Under the pieces are notes generated by a model that had not been told where the DNA came from, made no database searches, and worked only from the letters and a program-made list of their open reading frames with translations. A stretch of 64,000 bases of DNA from NCBI GenBank assembly GCA_900095095.1, contig FMBT01000309.1, forward strand, positions 248,001-312,000, written 5' to 3'. This document shows positions 1 through 12,600 of the stretch, in pieces. The DNA comes from Fragilariopsis cylindrus CCMP1102. Lineage: Eukaryota; Bacillariophyta; Bacillariophyceae; Bacillariales; Bacillariaceae. Position 1 is the first letter of the stretch. Each line of letters begins with the position of its first letter. Both the position numbers and the translations under genes were made by a program.

Positions 1-982
1 CAAAAACAAAATCGCCAAAAGCATACGTATTGCAATCCCAAGAATAATTTCATTCCCTTTTCTAATTGTATGGATTACTGTATTTTGACTTGTATTTTAT
101 TACCAACTCACAATTACACAATCAACCAATAGTGTGGTCAGTGCCAAAACTTTTGCAACCGAAATATGTCTGTAGTTTATAGTAAGCCCAGTCCAGTCAG
201 CTTGATCAGATAAAATGTGCTGGAAGGTAGCTTCATTTAATATGTATAGATCAACCACTTTGATGACTTGGGATGGGGGAGCTCTACTCGGCTCTAAAGA
301 GAGTAGTTGTTTGCAAGCTCTTCTGTGTAACAGAATAAAGTATAGGTGTGCAAGGTTTAAGATGATTGTTCCTGCTGCTGAATCTTCAAACCTAATATAT
401 GTTCACGAGGACCCATCCAGTGGTCACCTGATGAATGATTTGTACTGCTACCGCTAACTATGCTTGCTTGTATCTACAATCTATCTTCTGCATAACTTAC
501 ATGCAGTCTTCTATGTAAAAAAATCCTAATGGTCAGCGATGTTTCTTAGTTTGCTTCATATTTGACTATCTTAGTGGATACACACTAATAATAGAGTAGC
601 TTATGTTATGGTAGAAGATAAACTAGCACAATAAGCATCACAATAACTTGTGATCTTGTCGAAGCACAGCATGTCACTCATCGCGCGCGTTGATGCGCCT
701 TTTCTCTTGATGGCGTAGGCAGACCAGCCATAATAGTACATTCCATCAGGAGCCGAATTCCTGATACACTCACTTTTACCGGTTAGTTATTATTTTATCG
801 GACCTGTTAAGTTGCTTACGTCGTAGATATTTGTTCGTTCACGCTTTGGGCGGAATACGAAAATTAACACGGCGCCGCACATATTTCCGTGTATTTTTCC
901 GTCGAGTTAAAATAATGCCTTCAGGAAACTCATAAAGCCCATCTGGGACTTTTTGCGAACTAACTTTGATCATATATACAAT
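1..982. other. Gene-free 5' end of window
   Basis: No convincing coding region was found; the short open frames here lack codon structure and neighbours that would extend them. The first 660 bases are AT-rich and poor in CpG (about eight by eye). CpG returns at about 680 (a GCGCGCG stretch) as the first gene is approached. The rest is presumably the promoter and 5' leader of the gene starting at 983. Confidence 0.5.
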
Positions 983-3666
983 ATGCCGTTCTCTAGAGTT
1001 GGTGTAATGCCAGAACCAGCACCTCCATCCTATGAACAACAAAAACATAATAAAGAGGATTTGATAATGAAAGGATCCAATAGGAGCAGCCGATCCAAGG
1101 GGATTACAATAGAGGTAAGTGCTTTTAATAAAGAAAAAAAGATTTTTTTAATTCCTTCTTTTTTAGATCAATTTATATTTGTTCGTTAGATGGAAATAAC
1201 AGTATCTTTCAGTACTACTTTCTTGTCGTATTCGAAATTAAATCTATGATTTCCAAAGTCCAATCAATAACCATTGGTCATATCGTCTCAGAAATTAAGT
1301 TTAGCTTAGCTTTTGCTGAAACATACTTGTGCATTAATTAATTTTTTAACTAAGATTTTTTTGTGTCTATCTTTTTTTCGACTTTTTTTTTCTTGCTGTG
1401 CTGTGTCTCTTGAACTTATCAAATACCAAATACAACCCAACAAAACTGAATACATACAGGATTTGAAAAAACAAACAAGACTTCGTTTGGCTCAGGAACA
1501 AACTACCGAACCTGCTTATAAAGAACAAACACAAGTCGGTCGTGGAGAACAATTGTATCCCCATCAAAATAAAAACCACACCTATTCAGCAACAACTCCA
1601 ACTCCGACAGTGTTATATCCTCAACAATATAATAATCAAAATTATCCTCTTCAGCAGCAGCATAATCAACAGCAACATATGATGACGACGACGACGACGG
1701 GGGCCAATTATACAGAACCGATTATTCATACAAGTAGTTCTGATCACGGCGAGCAGCAACATCAATTCCAACAACAGCAGCAGCAGCAACAGTCCAATGG
1801 ATATTTAGGAGCACGTGCTAGCCACGACCTAAACTACATGCAGCCGCAAAATCAGAATGTTTATCCTACTGGTCCCCCTCCAACAGATAGTCATATACAG
1901 GTAAGCTATTACTGTTCGGCATGTAGTCATTATATTGAATAAGTCTTTGACTTTATTTACTCATACACGAATAAATTTGTTTTCCTTTGAACCGTTATCG
2001 TCTTTTTGTCGCTCACTACTATAATTTGTATAATTATCGAATCTACTGTATGCAGGGATCACATTATACCAGTAACTACGCACATGGACCGGCGATCGAT
2101 CCACAACTGATGCCACCTACATCAACTGTATGCATATCTCCTAATAATATGCAGCAGCATCATCAACAACAGCAATTATCGCTACCATCTTCATCGATGA
2201 GTGCTCAGCATCAACCTATAGTGTATACACATGATATTTCCCACTCCCACATGTCATCAATAGCTCGTAATAGCAATACAAATAATACGTCTAAAAACAA
2301 CAAACTTCCTCACGGTCTCACCGTATACGAGCTAAAAGAAATGACCAAGGCACGACTTCAATGTGAAAAGTCAAACGACGCAGACGAAAGTCAAGCAACA
2401 TCTCGAGAACGTGGTGTATCACCGCTCGACTTTGAATATGGCGAGGCAATACTAGAGAATGCCAACTATGATTCAGTCGCTGCAACTACTGCTTACTTGC
2501 CAAACCACCATGTGGCGGCTCCCAACATGCTTCAACAGCAACAGCAACAACCTTCGTCTCAAATGTTCCAATCGGGATTTCACTCATCCAATATGATTGG
2601 AGGAGGATCTATTCCGCAGCAATCCTTTCGAACAACAACAGCAAGAACCGATACCTGGGAATCAACTAGTGTTGTATCACATAACAGCACTATTTATTCG
2701 GAGAACCCTGGATCGGAATCTGCCTCAGAAGTTGGGAGCTTCGGTCACTGCAGCAATCACAGAAATCGATCCTTCACCTATCCTGCGGGCCAGGTAGCTC
2801 GGCCGTCAGATGTTCCCACTGCTTCAACTGGATATAAAGAATCGTCGTACTCATACTCGAATCCGTCACCAACGCAAGCATCACCTCATGGAAGTGCAGG
2901 AATTTTTGGTGCTTCGTCCTCCTTATTTAGTGCTGCTGTTGGAGGGAATAATAATCGGCGTAGAGCTGTGACTTTGTCACCCAGCACTGGCTCCATTCTC
3001 GAAGAGAGGCCCCTTCGGTACGGCGATCTTGAACCGGTTAATCGGTTGGAGATTCCAAATTTCAATTTTTCACCAGGGACGCCTGCTGCCAGTTTGTCTA
3101 TGGCACCACCTATACAAGATAATCATAGGGGATACTCTCCAGTTCTCGGACTTGATAACTCCTTTTTATCCAACGGAACTGGGTCAAGTGGCGTGTTTAG
3201 AAAAACAAGTAATGATGGGTCATCACTACAACGTGTATCGCCAATATCACCAGTTGGTCCAAGAGGAGAATATGAGGTTAATAAAAATAGTTCATTCTCT
3301 TTAAGGGAAGCCACATGTTCAGAAACCAGGGTCTCTGCGCCACCACCTGGTTTCTTGACGTCCAATACTGCATCTAGTAGGCACACCGCCTTTTCACGAG
3401 TTGGATCCGTAGATAGCGTCCCCGAAGCCAGTAGCAGTGACAGCAACAACATCGGGAAGAGTTATTTCTGGGGACAAGGCAACAATGATCAATACAATAG
3501 ATCCCGTCTAGTCTCAGCGGATAATTTTGCCAGCGATTTTGGATCTGTTCTGGATCTTTCGGGTTCAACGGGTCGACAACGCGCCAGTACCTATACATAC
3601 GGATCAAATCAGACCATTAGCAACAATTCCTACACACCCACACCTGAGGGTGGTTTTCCATTTTAG
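983..3666 (+). CDS. Gln/Ser/Asn-rich protein with duplicated LKxxTxxRL motif
   Basis: Three exons, 983-1114, 1460-1900 and 2056-3666, all joined in phase 0 with GTAAGT or GTAAGC donors and CAG acceptors, give about 727 residues. The ATG at 983 is chosen because the frame upstream of it has no other ATG. Most of the protein is low complexity, with Gln runs (around 1660-1800 and 2150-2170) and Ser/Asn-rich stretches, and it has no membrane segment. One short motif occurs twice: ITIEDLKKQTRLRLAQEQ, spanning the first splice junction, and LTVYELKEMTKARLQCE at 2314-2364. Both look like an amphipathic basic helix. The C-terminal half has several Ser-Pro and Thr-Pro sites typical of a phosphorylated regulatory protein. 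I do not recognise the family; an RNA-binding or scaffold role is only a guess from composition. Confidence 0.85.
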
Positions 3667-4229
3667 GATCACTATAGACGTACGGATGGAGGCTGTCAAA
3701 ATGATTAGAAAGAAAGAAGAGGATTTTACTCCAAATTACATATATACAAACATATATAAGTACATAGATCCTATATATATATATATATCCTACTGCACCT
3801 CGATGCTACAAGTACAACAATACTGCTACATATTTGATATTATTCATTTCCATGTTACACATATACGAAGTCACATTTCGAAATTACGAGATGTATGAAG
3901 AAAAATCAGTCCGTTTCTGATAAGAAAAAAAGTTGTGTGTGTCCTGCTGATTAACGTTTGATTTTTTGTGTGTAAGAAATCACGGTGGTTGACACTCGAA
4001 TCACGGTCGTTTGTGCCTTGCAAGCTCGAATTGTTTTGGCCAAGCAATAAGTTCTCTAAATAGATTTATAAATTAATTTACCTTAGCTAGTTATAATATT
4101 ATAGTTTCTAAATCTGTGTTTATTTATTTCGTTCTTCTAAATAACATCGAGAGATGCATGGCAAACCATAACATTCAGCTGGATCTTTGCAGTAAAATAG
4201 ATCTAAATAGAGAGGAAAAAGATATTCTA

Positions 4230-5883
4230 CTATTCTTTCTTCTCTTGCTTTTGCTCAGCAATAACTCTTTGTTGTTCATCGAGTTCCTCTTCCTTTTGGT
4301 TGTAAGCTACATCAGCTTTCATCATAGAAGCTCCATGTAGTTTCCTATAAATTACCTTCCGTGCTCCTTTGTCCCAATCGCTATTGAGCATTCCATAAAC
4401 GTTACTGTCTCGACTCGACTCCTTGACAATTTGATCCTTTAGTAGACATCCTTCAGCAGTAAACCCAAGCCGGTCAGCAAGTTTGGAGCCGGGACTATCC
4501 TTGGAATCAATAGATATTTGGATTCGACGGTACCCGTATGCGAAAAGACGATCAATAAGCAAGAAACAAGCCTCCATTTGTTCCTTACCTCCATTACTAG
4601 ACGGACCTATGATTGGTGTGTCTAGTTGAATGGACAAATTCTGTGGCTTGTCCTTACTTAACATCACTACTCCCACCAAACGATCGTTTAGATTGTGTAA
4701 AATTGCAAATGCTGCCTGATTCTCTAATTTTTGAAATACAAAAGATTTCTTCAATTCATTTGGACTATCAAAAGGACCTTCTTTCTGGAAACCCCATACC
4801 TCTTGATTATCGTAGGCCTTTTTTAGAAATATCGGATCTCCATTTGTTACCGCAAAGACAGCATTCAAATGTCGTTTCCCCTCAAGTGGTTCTAGCCGAA
4901 CCCATTTACCAATGACATCCTGTGGTCGATTCTTATATAGAGTCGAATATTTGTCGTCTGAAGAAAGCGTATCACAACAAACCGACTCGTACAGGCGAGC
5001 ATAGGATCTACGATAAGACAACGCCGTCGTGTCTCCACAACTGGCATAAGCACGGGCAAAAGCCTCATAGCGTGCTTCAGGCCGTCCAACGAGGATGGCA
5101 CCTGTTTCGTAAATAATTGTCATCGGCATATAAAGTTAGCATCACATTATTGTCATAGAGCAAAAAGGAATTTAATGGAAACAAATACCATAGCAAACAT
5201 CATTCCGTATTCGATTCAATTCAAAATAGTTAAATACTGAAAACAAATTAAAAGCCGGTCCCCCGTACATTATCAACTAAACCAAGTTAATAATTTGGAG
5301 AGATGAAAAATAGACACACAAACTCACCTCCTGGCTTGTCTTGACATTTTCGATAACCCATGAAAAAATTCTGTTTGTATCCTACCATCCTTTCCGAATT
5401 TTGTTCACTAAAATCGTAAATTTCAACATCTTCAGTTGTATTCTTCTCATTCGACGCCGCATCTTTAGGTGGAGGCACACTAGATAACATCTTGGTAAGA
5501 TTTGTAATATCGTCATTTCGTTTCGGACGGCTATTGGGATAATTCAACTTAAGCATACGCTCTTGAGCTGATAATAAACGCTCCAACAAGAGTGGTCGTT
5601 CTAGTCGTACTCGGTAGTCGCTTTCAACAGAAGATTTTCCTGTGGTGGTTTGTTCGGTGATACGTTTGAATGTTCCACCAAAGAATAGCAAAGCTATTAC
5701 GGTCGATACGGTGCATGTAAAGACGGCAAAACCAAACATAATTCCATATCGCTGTGCCAGTGGTAACTCTGTAAGACCAAACGCATCTAAAATACTTTCC
5801 AAAGATCCAAATTTACTGGTAATCTCCCGGAAAGCTAGCTTAAGTTTCTCGATATCATCCGTATCGGGGTTGGTTTGAGGCAT
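4230..5883 (-). CDS. Membrane-anchored GNAT acetyltransferase
   Basis: Two exons, 5883-5328 and 5101-4230 on the minus strand, join in phase 1 (GTGAGT donor, CAG acceptor) to give about 475 residues. The N-terminal part has one hydrophobic segment (GIMFGFAVFTCTVSTVIALL, about residues 47-66) and no cleavable-signal pattern, so it is probably an anchor. The second exon carries a GNAT fold of the RimJ/RimL type, with the strand-helix pattern RIQISIDSKDSPGSKLADRL followed by GFTAEGCLLKD and a late YGMLNSDW. In that family such residues frame the acetyl-CoA site. The C-terminus is a Glu/Gln-rich tail. The acceptor substrate cannot be read from sequence. A tandem 24-bp duplication lies just upstream of the ATG. 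Confidence 0.8.
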
Positions 5884-5898
5884 GGTTGGGTCGTCTTA

Positions 5899-5946
5899 TT
5901 TGATAGTGTTCACAATAGTAAATTTGATAGTGTTCACAATAATAAA
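5899..5946. repeat. Tandem 24-bp duplication upstream of the GNAT gene
   Basis: Two adjacent 24-base copies, 5899-5922 and 5923-5946, differ at one base. They begin 16 bp upstream of the minus-strand ATG at 5883, so they fall in the 5' leader or core promoter of the GNAT gene. Confidence 0.85.
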
Positions 5947-6721
5947 TGATTGGCAATGAGTAATGAGCAATGAGTAAAATGTAAAATGGCACAATTGAAA
6001 TACAAAATAAAATAATGAATCGAATCGAATCGAATCAATCATCTTCATTGTCCGCAACTTTTTTTGAATTTTGAAATCATCTCACACTAACTGCGCGCAG
6101 AAGGGGGTGCATGGGACTTCACAACAATGGCGAACAAAATTTATTAAAAGTTGAAAAGTTCGTTGATATAGTACAGCATACAGTACAGTAGTACGTTGTA
6201 CAGGTACAATTTGTGCAAGTGACATGATTTTATAGTATATGCCTACATATGTGTAGTTAGAAACTAATATCACAAGCCAATCTGTGTAAAATTTGGACTT
6301 GCACTGTATTAGATACCTTAAGTGCATAACAACATGTATACTCTCATTACATTTTTTTATATTTATGATTTGGAAGAAAGAGATGTGAGCTCAAACAATG
6401 ACTATATACATATAGAGCTCATACATTCAAACAAGCAATAGTAAATGAAAAATAGGATGCAATTGAAGGACATGCTCTTAACAAGAATCATTATAGAGTT
6501 GTTGTAGAAAAATTACAGTATATAGGTGTATTGACATGAATCCTGTCATTGTGTAGCAGTAAAAATCAAACAATCTCAATTATGGTTGGAATATAGATCA
6601 CCTTCAAAAAGATTCTTCTAAAGTACTTAGATTGTTCGTTCATAGTCTCCAATTTATAAATTTTCCGGACATAACCCTTTTCTATTAATTATGTAATAAA
6701 ATGATATATGATATGGTCGCT
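5947..6721. other. Intergenic spacer, GNAT promoter and RER1 3' side
   Basis: No gene was found. There is a short (GAATC)n tract near 6017-6037 and a TACAGTACAGTAGTAC block near 6179-6194 of a kind that recurs in other spacers of this window. The segment carries the GNAT promoter on its left side and the end of RER1 on its right. Confidence 0.55.
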
Positions 6722-7569
6722 TTATCTCGATTTTGACATACCACCACCAAACATATTATTTTCTACACCAGCATCCTTATACTTCGACTTTCCCCAACTA
6801 ATCGGAACGTATTTGTGTTTGTACATATGTAAAATTTGTCTTTTCATTGTCATAAAGAACAACACAAAGAAGTACATAAGCAAGATCGGCCAAAAGACAG
6901 GAATATCAAAGACTGAAAAGAATGTCATGAATATCGAAGTGATGGTACCCCTCGTACAAGCCATCCAAAATTTAAATTCAGGTAGACGTCTAGTAAATGG
7001 TCGGTATTCTTTCCCCTCACTTTCTGTCGATGGTAGACCTGGTCCATTATCGGTCGGGTCCTCTAATGGTGATAGGAAGGCAATGAAATTGTTTAAGAGA
7101 AAAATCCCCAGACCGTACGCAACAATAAAGTAGCCTTGAATTAAGTAGATCCGAAGAAAGAACATCAACAATAGAAATGCAAACAGGCACCATCTTGGAA
7201 CCACATGAATCGTTGATTTGTCCATCCAATATTGGGTCATACGTTTGACTAAACCATTCAAAAAAAATTAATAAGCAATATATTCGAATACACGTTGGTC
7301 AAGAAAGAAATAGAAACGAATAGGATTGACGCATCAGACAAAGAAAAAAGATATACAGGAAGAAAAAGAAAAATCATTTTCAAGTAGATGACAACAGTAG
7401 GGTGAGAAGGAGTGAATCAAATATCGTACTCAAAAAATTATAAACTTCCGAATAAGAAATAGAATGGAATTCGTCCACAATGACCCATGACACCATACAA
7501 CTCACAATTTGCGCTATGCTGATCGAAAGATTGCGATCCTTCAGGATCGTCGGATTCTCCTTCCATCAT
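6722..7569 (-). CDS. RER1: RER1, Golgi-to-ER retrieval receptor
   Basis: Rer1 is a four-span Golgi membrane protein that returns escaped ER membrane proteins by recognising their transmembrane segments. A short first exon, 7569-7506 (MMEGESDDPEGSQSFDQHSA), ends at a GTGAGT donor. It joins in phase 1 to 7248-6722, giving about 196 residues, the usual family length. Diagnostic motifs are YWMDKSTIHVVPRW before the first membrane span, FLLNNFIAFLSPLEDP, PEFKFW, DIPVFWPILLMYFFVLFF and KYVPISWGKSKY at the end. The frame upstream of the second exon has no ATG, and the first exon restores the acidic N-terminus typical of Rer1. No frame damage was seen. Confidence 0.95.
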
Positions 7570-8195
7570 CTTTTTGTGTATATAATTCGACGGAAACAAA
7601 TGATATACTTAAATATATATGTTCGTTTGATTGGGTTGTGCGTCCTAAGGGTTGAACAGAGACTAATAATTAATAATGTTTCCAATAAAAAAACAAATTT
7701 CAAAATGTGATTTTTATTCGTCATTCATTCAGTCTTTGTGTTGCCACAAAAAATAAGCTTATTTACTAGTTAAGGTTAGGGTTTTACAATCCCACATGAC
7801 TCACTCACAAACACATACTATTGCGCGGGAATGATTTTCATATTAGATTAGGAGGATCCAGCGTTTAAAGTTTTTTTCGTCGATGTGTTGTTCGGGCGTT
7901 GGATCATTGCTTTAGCTATTTTTTTGTACTTGTACGACTCATTCGGACACACACACGCTCGATTCATAGGGCAAGCAAATCGTGTTGTTGCCAGTGTAAA
8001 TTCAATTTACTTACCGAAATCTCCCCCACTGTGACAAAGAAAAACCAATTTGTATGTTGAATACAATTACTTTTAGCACGGAGAGAGAGAGAGAGAGAGA
8101 ACAAAAAAAGTGTATCTACGTACTAACTACTGAGTAGGAAGACTACTAAAGTACAGTAGTACTATAAATTCATTCTATTGAATACAGCCACGATT
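7570..8195. promoter_or_regulatory. Divergent promoter region RER1 / coiled-coil gene
   Basis: A 626-bp spacer separates RER1 (minus) from the large gene starting at 8196 (plus), so it should hold both promoters. It contains an (AG)n tract at about 8080-8100 and a TACAGTAGTAC element near 8151-8162. No TATA box can be assigned with confidence. Confidence 0.5.
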
Positions 8196-11100
8196 ATGCG
8201 GCAAATAATACATACAACACCTTGGGTTAGTCCCAACAGCAATGGTGGTGGCACCGGTTCAAGCAGATTTAGTAGCAGTAGTAGTAGTAATAATAACCAA
8301 CAACGAGGAGGAGATCAAAACAACATGGGTCTATTATCCATAGCCAACCAACGACATTCTGGGATTGATGATAAGCCTCTTTCATCTTCTTCGAGAACGA
8401 ACATCAACCCAAATAATGAAAGTATGGATTCCTCTTTTGAGGTCTTAAATCGGATTCCCTCTTCTTCAAAGTTACAACAACAAAATAATAATGATGGAGC
8501 AATTCATAATCAATCAGCAGCATCACGAGAAACATCCTGGGACGCTGTTTTCGACAACGATTCTGAAATAGTTGGTACTACTAGAACTAGAAGTAGAAGT
8601 AGAAGTAGAAATAGTAGCAGTAACGGCAACAACAACATACACACCCCTGCGATTTCTACTGTTGGGGGGAGATATAATCCAAAATCGGTATCTAGACCGT
8701 CGTCGGCTGTTGTCACACCTTCGCCTTCTACCAAAAGCATGACGATGGGAAGGCAAATGCAAAGAAATTATTTGAACAGAACCCAACAACAACAGCAGCA
8801 GCAGCAACCTGAAGAAATGACATCTGTATCAGCAGCAGCAGCCTCTTCTTCTGCTGACAATTCACGTACTACCACAGGTGGAGGGTCTCGAATATCGCGA
8901 TTAGCCTCTCTCTTTTCTAGTCGAGCGGTAGTAGCATCAGAATCATTAGCACCAGCACCAGCACCCCCATCATCTTCTCCAACAACAAAAACAACAACCC
9001 CGCCCTCTCCACCAAGATCAGAATCGTCCTCTGGTTATGTTGGATGGCCAGGAACACAAGACAAACAAGGTGCAACCGTTGTAGCAGAGCCAAGTTACGA
9101 AGAAAGTGATATAAGTGGTGCTGACAGGTTGAAGGGATACCAACAAGAGGTGCAAAAAAATGTAGACCGAGAGCTTACTAGGTGGATGGTTAGTGACGAA
9201 TACTTGTCGGAAGAATCGAACTCTCCAATTAAAACTCCTCGTGTAGAACATGATAAGATACATCGGCTAGCAGAAGACAAACAACAACAACATCCGTCAT
9301 CATCGTTGTCGCCGCCATCGAAGGCCCATCATATAGATAATAGTGGTATCAATTTCTTTCAGGCGCATGATGGTCATGGGAATGAAATATCGACGACCAA
9401 TATTGTAACAAAACCACAATGGAATGATCACGACCACGACGACAATATGTCGGATCTTAGTACGAGCTACTCCAAATCCTCTTCAGCTTATTTCGACCCA
9501 AGGGAAGTACAGGCTATTCAAAAGGGTCACACTAAACAACTTTTTGGTATCAATCAGAATCGGTTGGGTGCTGCAACTGTCATGAGACGATGCCAATCAT
9601 CGTCGGAGCAGGAACAACCTGTACAGTCTCGACAAACACATCATACACAACCTTTACAGTCTCTGACAGAAGAAACATTGGCCATGAAAGATCATTTTTC
9701 ACCACCATCTCGTAACTATAGTAACAATGCTGCTACCGTTGGATTTCGTGGTCTACTGGATCGGACACAAGATGTTCCTAATTTGATGGATGATAATGCA
9801 TCTGAATGTACCAGTGCCGTATCGGCAGCAACTAGTCAACATTACGACAATGATAATGATAATGATTATCCAAAGACTAACCAATATACTTCATCAACGT
9901 CAGCTCAACCACCACCCTCATCGACATACTACAAATATAAGCGAGGAATACTAAGACAGAAACAGCACGTAACAACCATCGAGGAAAATTGTCCAACTAC
10001 TGATGAGGATAATAATAATTATCATTCCACAAGAGATCAAGTCGACGTCGTATCGGACATCTTTGATGGAATATCTAAAGCTTCTTTTGACTCCCAAAGT
10101 ATGAAAGACGAAGATGGAGAAGTAGGGATACTAGGAGCTACAAGTCGAGCAAGTATGGAAAAAATAAACTTAGCACTTCTTGGTGGTGGATTGACAACGA
10201 TCCAAACTACATCTGATGACTTCGCAAATAGAAAAACAGCGAGTGATTTCGATGAGACTCTTACTAATAGCGACTATGATCAGTACGGATTCGCGAAGAT
10301 TCCTGCCCTTCATGAAATGGTTTCAGCAGGAATGAGTCATCATGATCGATCTCTTAGTTCTCAGTCACTTCTATTCGCAACTTTGCCACCGCAAAAAACA
10401 ATACTTGAAAGACAGAACCATAAAGATTACATTGGAGGCGATTCGCGTGGACAATACATCTCGGATCATCATCATCCAGCCAATACGCCTTCACACATCC
10501 AAGACGAAGTTGAAGATTTCGACTTCGATGAATATTATATCCATCCCGAGGAAATGCAGATTTTAGTGAAAAAATTCCGAAAAATCAGTCGTAGCCGATA
10601 CCCGCGTCTTGACTATGAAGATTTAGAAAAAGAAGAAGATTCTACCAAGGCCTTCGCGCTTTCTGAAATGAGGAGTCGAATCATGGAGAAGGACATTGAA
10701 CGAGGACTGGAACGTAGAGGAGGAACAACCGTAGTTGACGATATCGTCATGACATCCTACAATAAGGCGGCACTCCGCGTTCGTGATGCTATCATTGTGG
10801 CCAAGGCATGGCGGGACGGAGCAACCCCTCAAGATGTTATTAACACAGCGAACTTGACGCGACGTTCCGAACACTGCTATTGCATTCCCCGTTTCGAGAG
10901 TACCACAAGAGGCGTCTCAAAGTACACCTGGGAAGAAGTCAAATGGGTCGATGATAATGAACTTTCCCAGTATCGATGTCATTCCATCGGCCCTCGCCAT
11001 CTTAAAGGTGTCGAAATGTTTACAATTGGTGATTGCCAAAGCATTCTCCTTAAGCTTTGTAACGAGCGATGTCAAGAACTTCGAGACGAACTGAATGATG

Positions 11101-11905
11101 CAACTGCAAACCAAATCGAAGCTGAAATGCTAATGAAGGAGGAGGGAGAAACCGAAAACTTCGACGAGATGATGACCGAAGCTGAAATGACCTATCTCAC
11201 CTCGATGGAGGCGGTCAAGTTATTGTCACAGAAGGTGGTTCTTGCTGAAAAGGCTTTTACTCTTGTTAGGAGTAGAATCGAGAAACTGGTCGCTAAGTAC
11301 GAGTCTTTATTGGTTTACTTTGAGAATGAAACCGAATCGGTTGCCCCATCTTCCGTTTTCTCGTATGAAAGTTCTTGTTATTCCGAAACTTATTCCTTCG
11401 CAGCTGCTGCTAAACAACGTGAGGAGGAAACTCTCGCGCGTAAGGCACAACGAGCTGAACTTAGCGCCGAGGTTGTTACTCGCGAATCTATGCTTGCCAG
11501 GCAGGAGGTGGAGGCTATTCGCAAAGAAAAAGAAAATGAATTGAATAATCTGAAGGTCAGACTTGCTGATCTTCAATCTGAAGCATCAGTTGCTTTCACA
11601 GAAAAATCTCACTCTGTAGTATTGGCCAGAAATATACTCGAACAAATCAAGCTAATAGACGCACTACTGGTAGTGGTGAGGGAGGAGCAGGAGGGCGAGA
11701 CAAAAGTCGACTAAAGATTGATGATATCAAGCAACGTTTCCGCGATCGAAGTGCTGCCAAATTTCAGTTCGCTTCTAGTAAAAGATCTGACGACGACATC
11801 CCAAAGCAAACATCCGCGTATAAGAACAATGACAATGAGGATAGTTTCCGTCGTACCGTAGGAGAAGAATGTTCCAGCATTTGGACTTTTACGAACGCTC
11901 ACTAA
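8196..11905 (+). CDS. Large low-complexity/coiled-coil protein, frame change near 3' end
   Basis: A single long exon starts at the ATG at 8196 (the frame is open upstream but has no earlier ATG) and reads to a stop at 11712-11714, about 1172 residues. Residues 1 to about 770 are mostly Ser/Asn/Gln-rich with Arg-Ser repeats. Residues about 770-930 look globular and conserved, with Cys/His/Trp-containing stretches such as SEHCYCIPRF and KYTWEEVKWVDD. The last 250 residues are a charged coiled coil. Just before and after the stop, a second frame (-1) is open and clearly protein-like (DKSRLKIDDIKQRFRDRSAA at 11699-11758), continuing to a stop at 11903-11905. One missing base between about 11600 and 11700, for example in the A5 run at 11602-11606, would explain it. 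The family is not recognised; it may be a cytoskeletal or scaffold protein. Confidence 0.8.
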
Positions 11906-12600
11906 AAGCTGTCAAAGAATCTAACCAGAGATAAATTGGAAGGAGATAGGATTATTTTCCTAATATATTGTAATACAATTTGAAACAAATAGAATATAAA
12001 ATGATACTATATAAATTATTGTAGAATCTATGTCGTATATTACCGTAGTATCATGGGGACAACATGAATTTGCTATCATAATTGTTGAGTGTGACGTTAG
12101 AGTAAGTCTAGAATTGATGTTTGGGATAGTATTCAATTAACTGTAGGTTGATGGGTAGTGTCAGTGTTGATCTTTTTGATATGTGCCTACATTTTGTTCC
12201 AGATTACTGAAGAACGTTTAAAGCATAGTAGTAACTTATAGTGTTAGTCCTACTATGAAGATATCTCCATGTCTTATTGTTTGAAGGCTATTGTAACGGG
12301 TATAGTCTCGTTATGATACAGCTTCTTTAAATTAAATTCCATGCGAAATGACTATTCATATACTGTCCAGAACGAACTGTTGAGTCATTGATAGAGCTCG
12401 ATAAATTCCACAGTCAGTAGTTCAAACAAGTAGGTGGAGTCAATACGGGGTGAAGCCAAGGTTGTTGAACAACATCTCAAAAGAAAGAGACTATTGCCCC
12501 GAGATCAGATGCAGTTCTTAATCATTACAGATTAATGACCCTCTTGATCTTCTATAAGCTAAACTTCCATAGAAAAACGCTTTCTTTAGATATTATACAT
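11906..12600. other. Spacer between two convergent genes
   Basis: An AT-rich segment with no open frame of note lies between the 3' ends of the coiled-coil gene and the ferroportin-like gene. It presumably carries both 3' untranslated regions. I see no repeat family in it. Confidence 0.5.

Noticed and set aside
215-457. 80-codon plus-strand open frame
   Set aside because: No ATG context, no extension by splicing and random composition.
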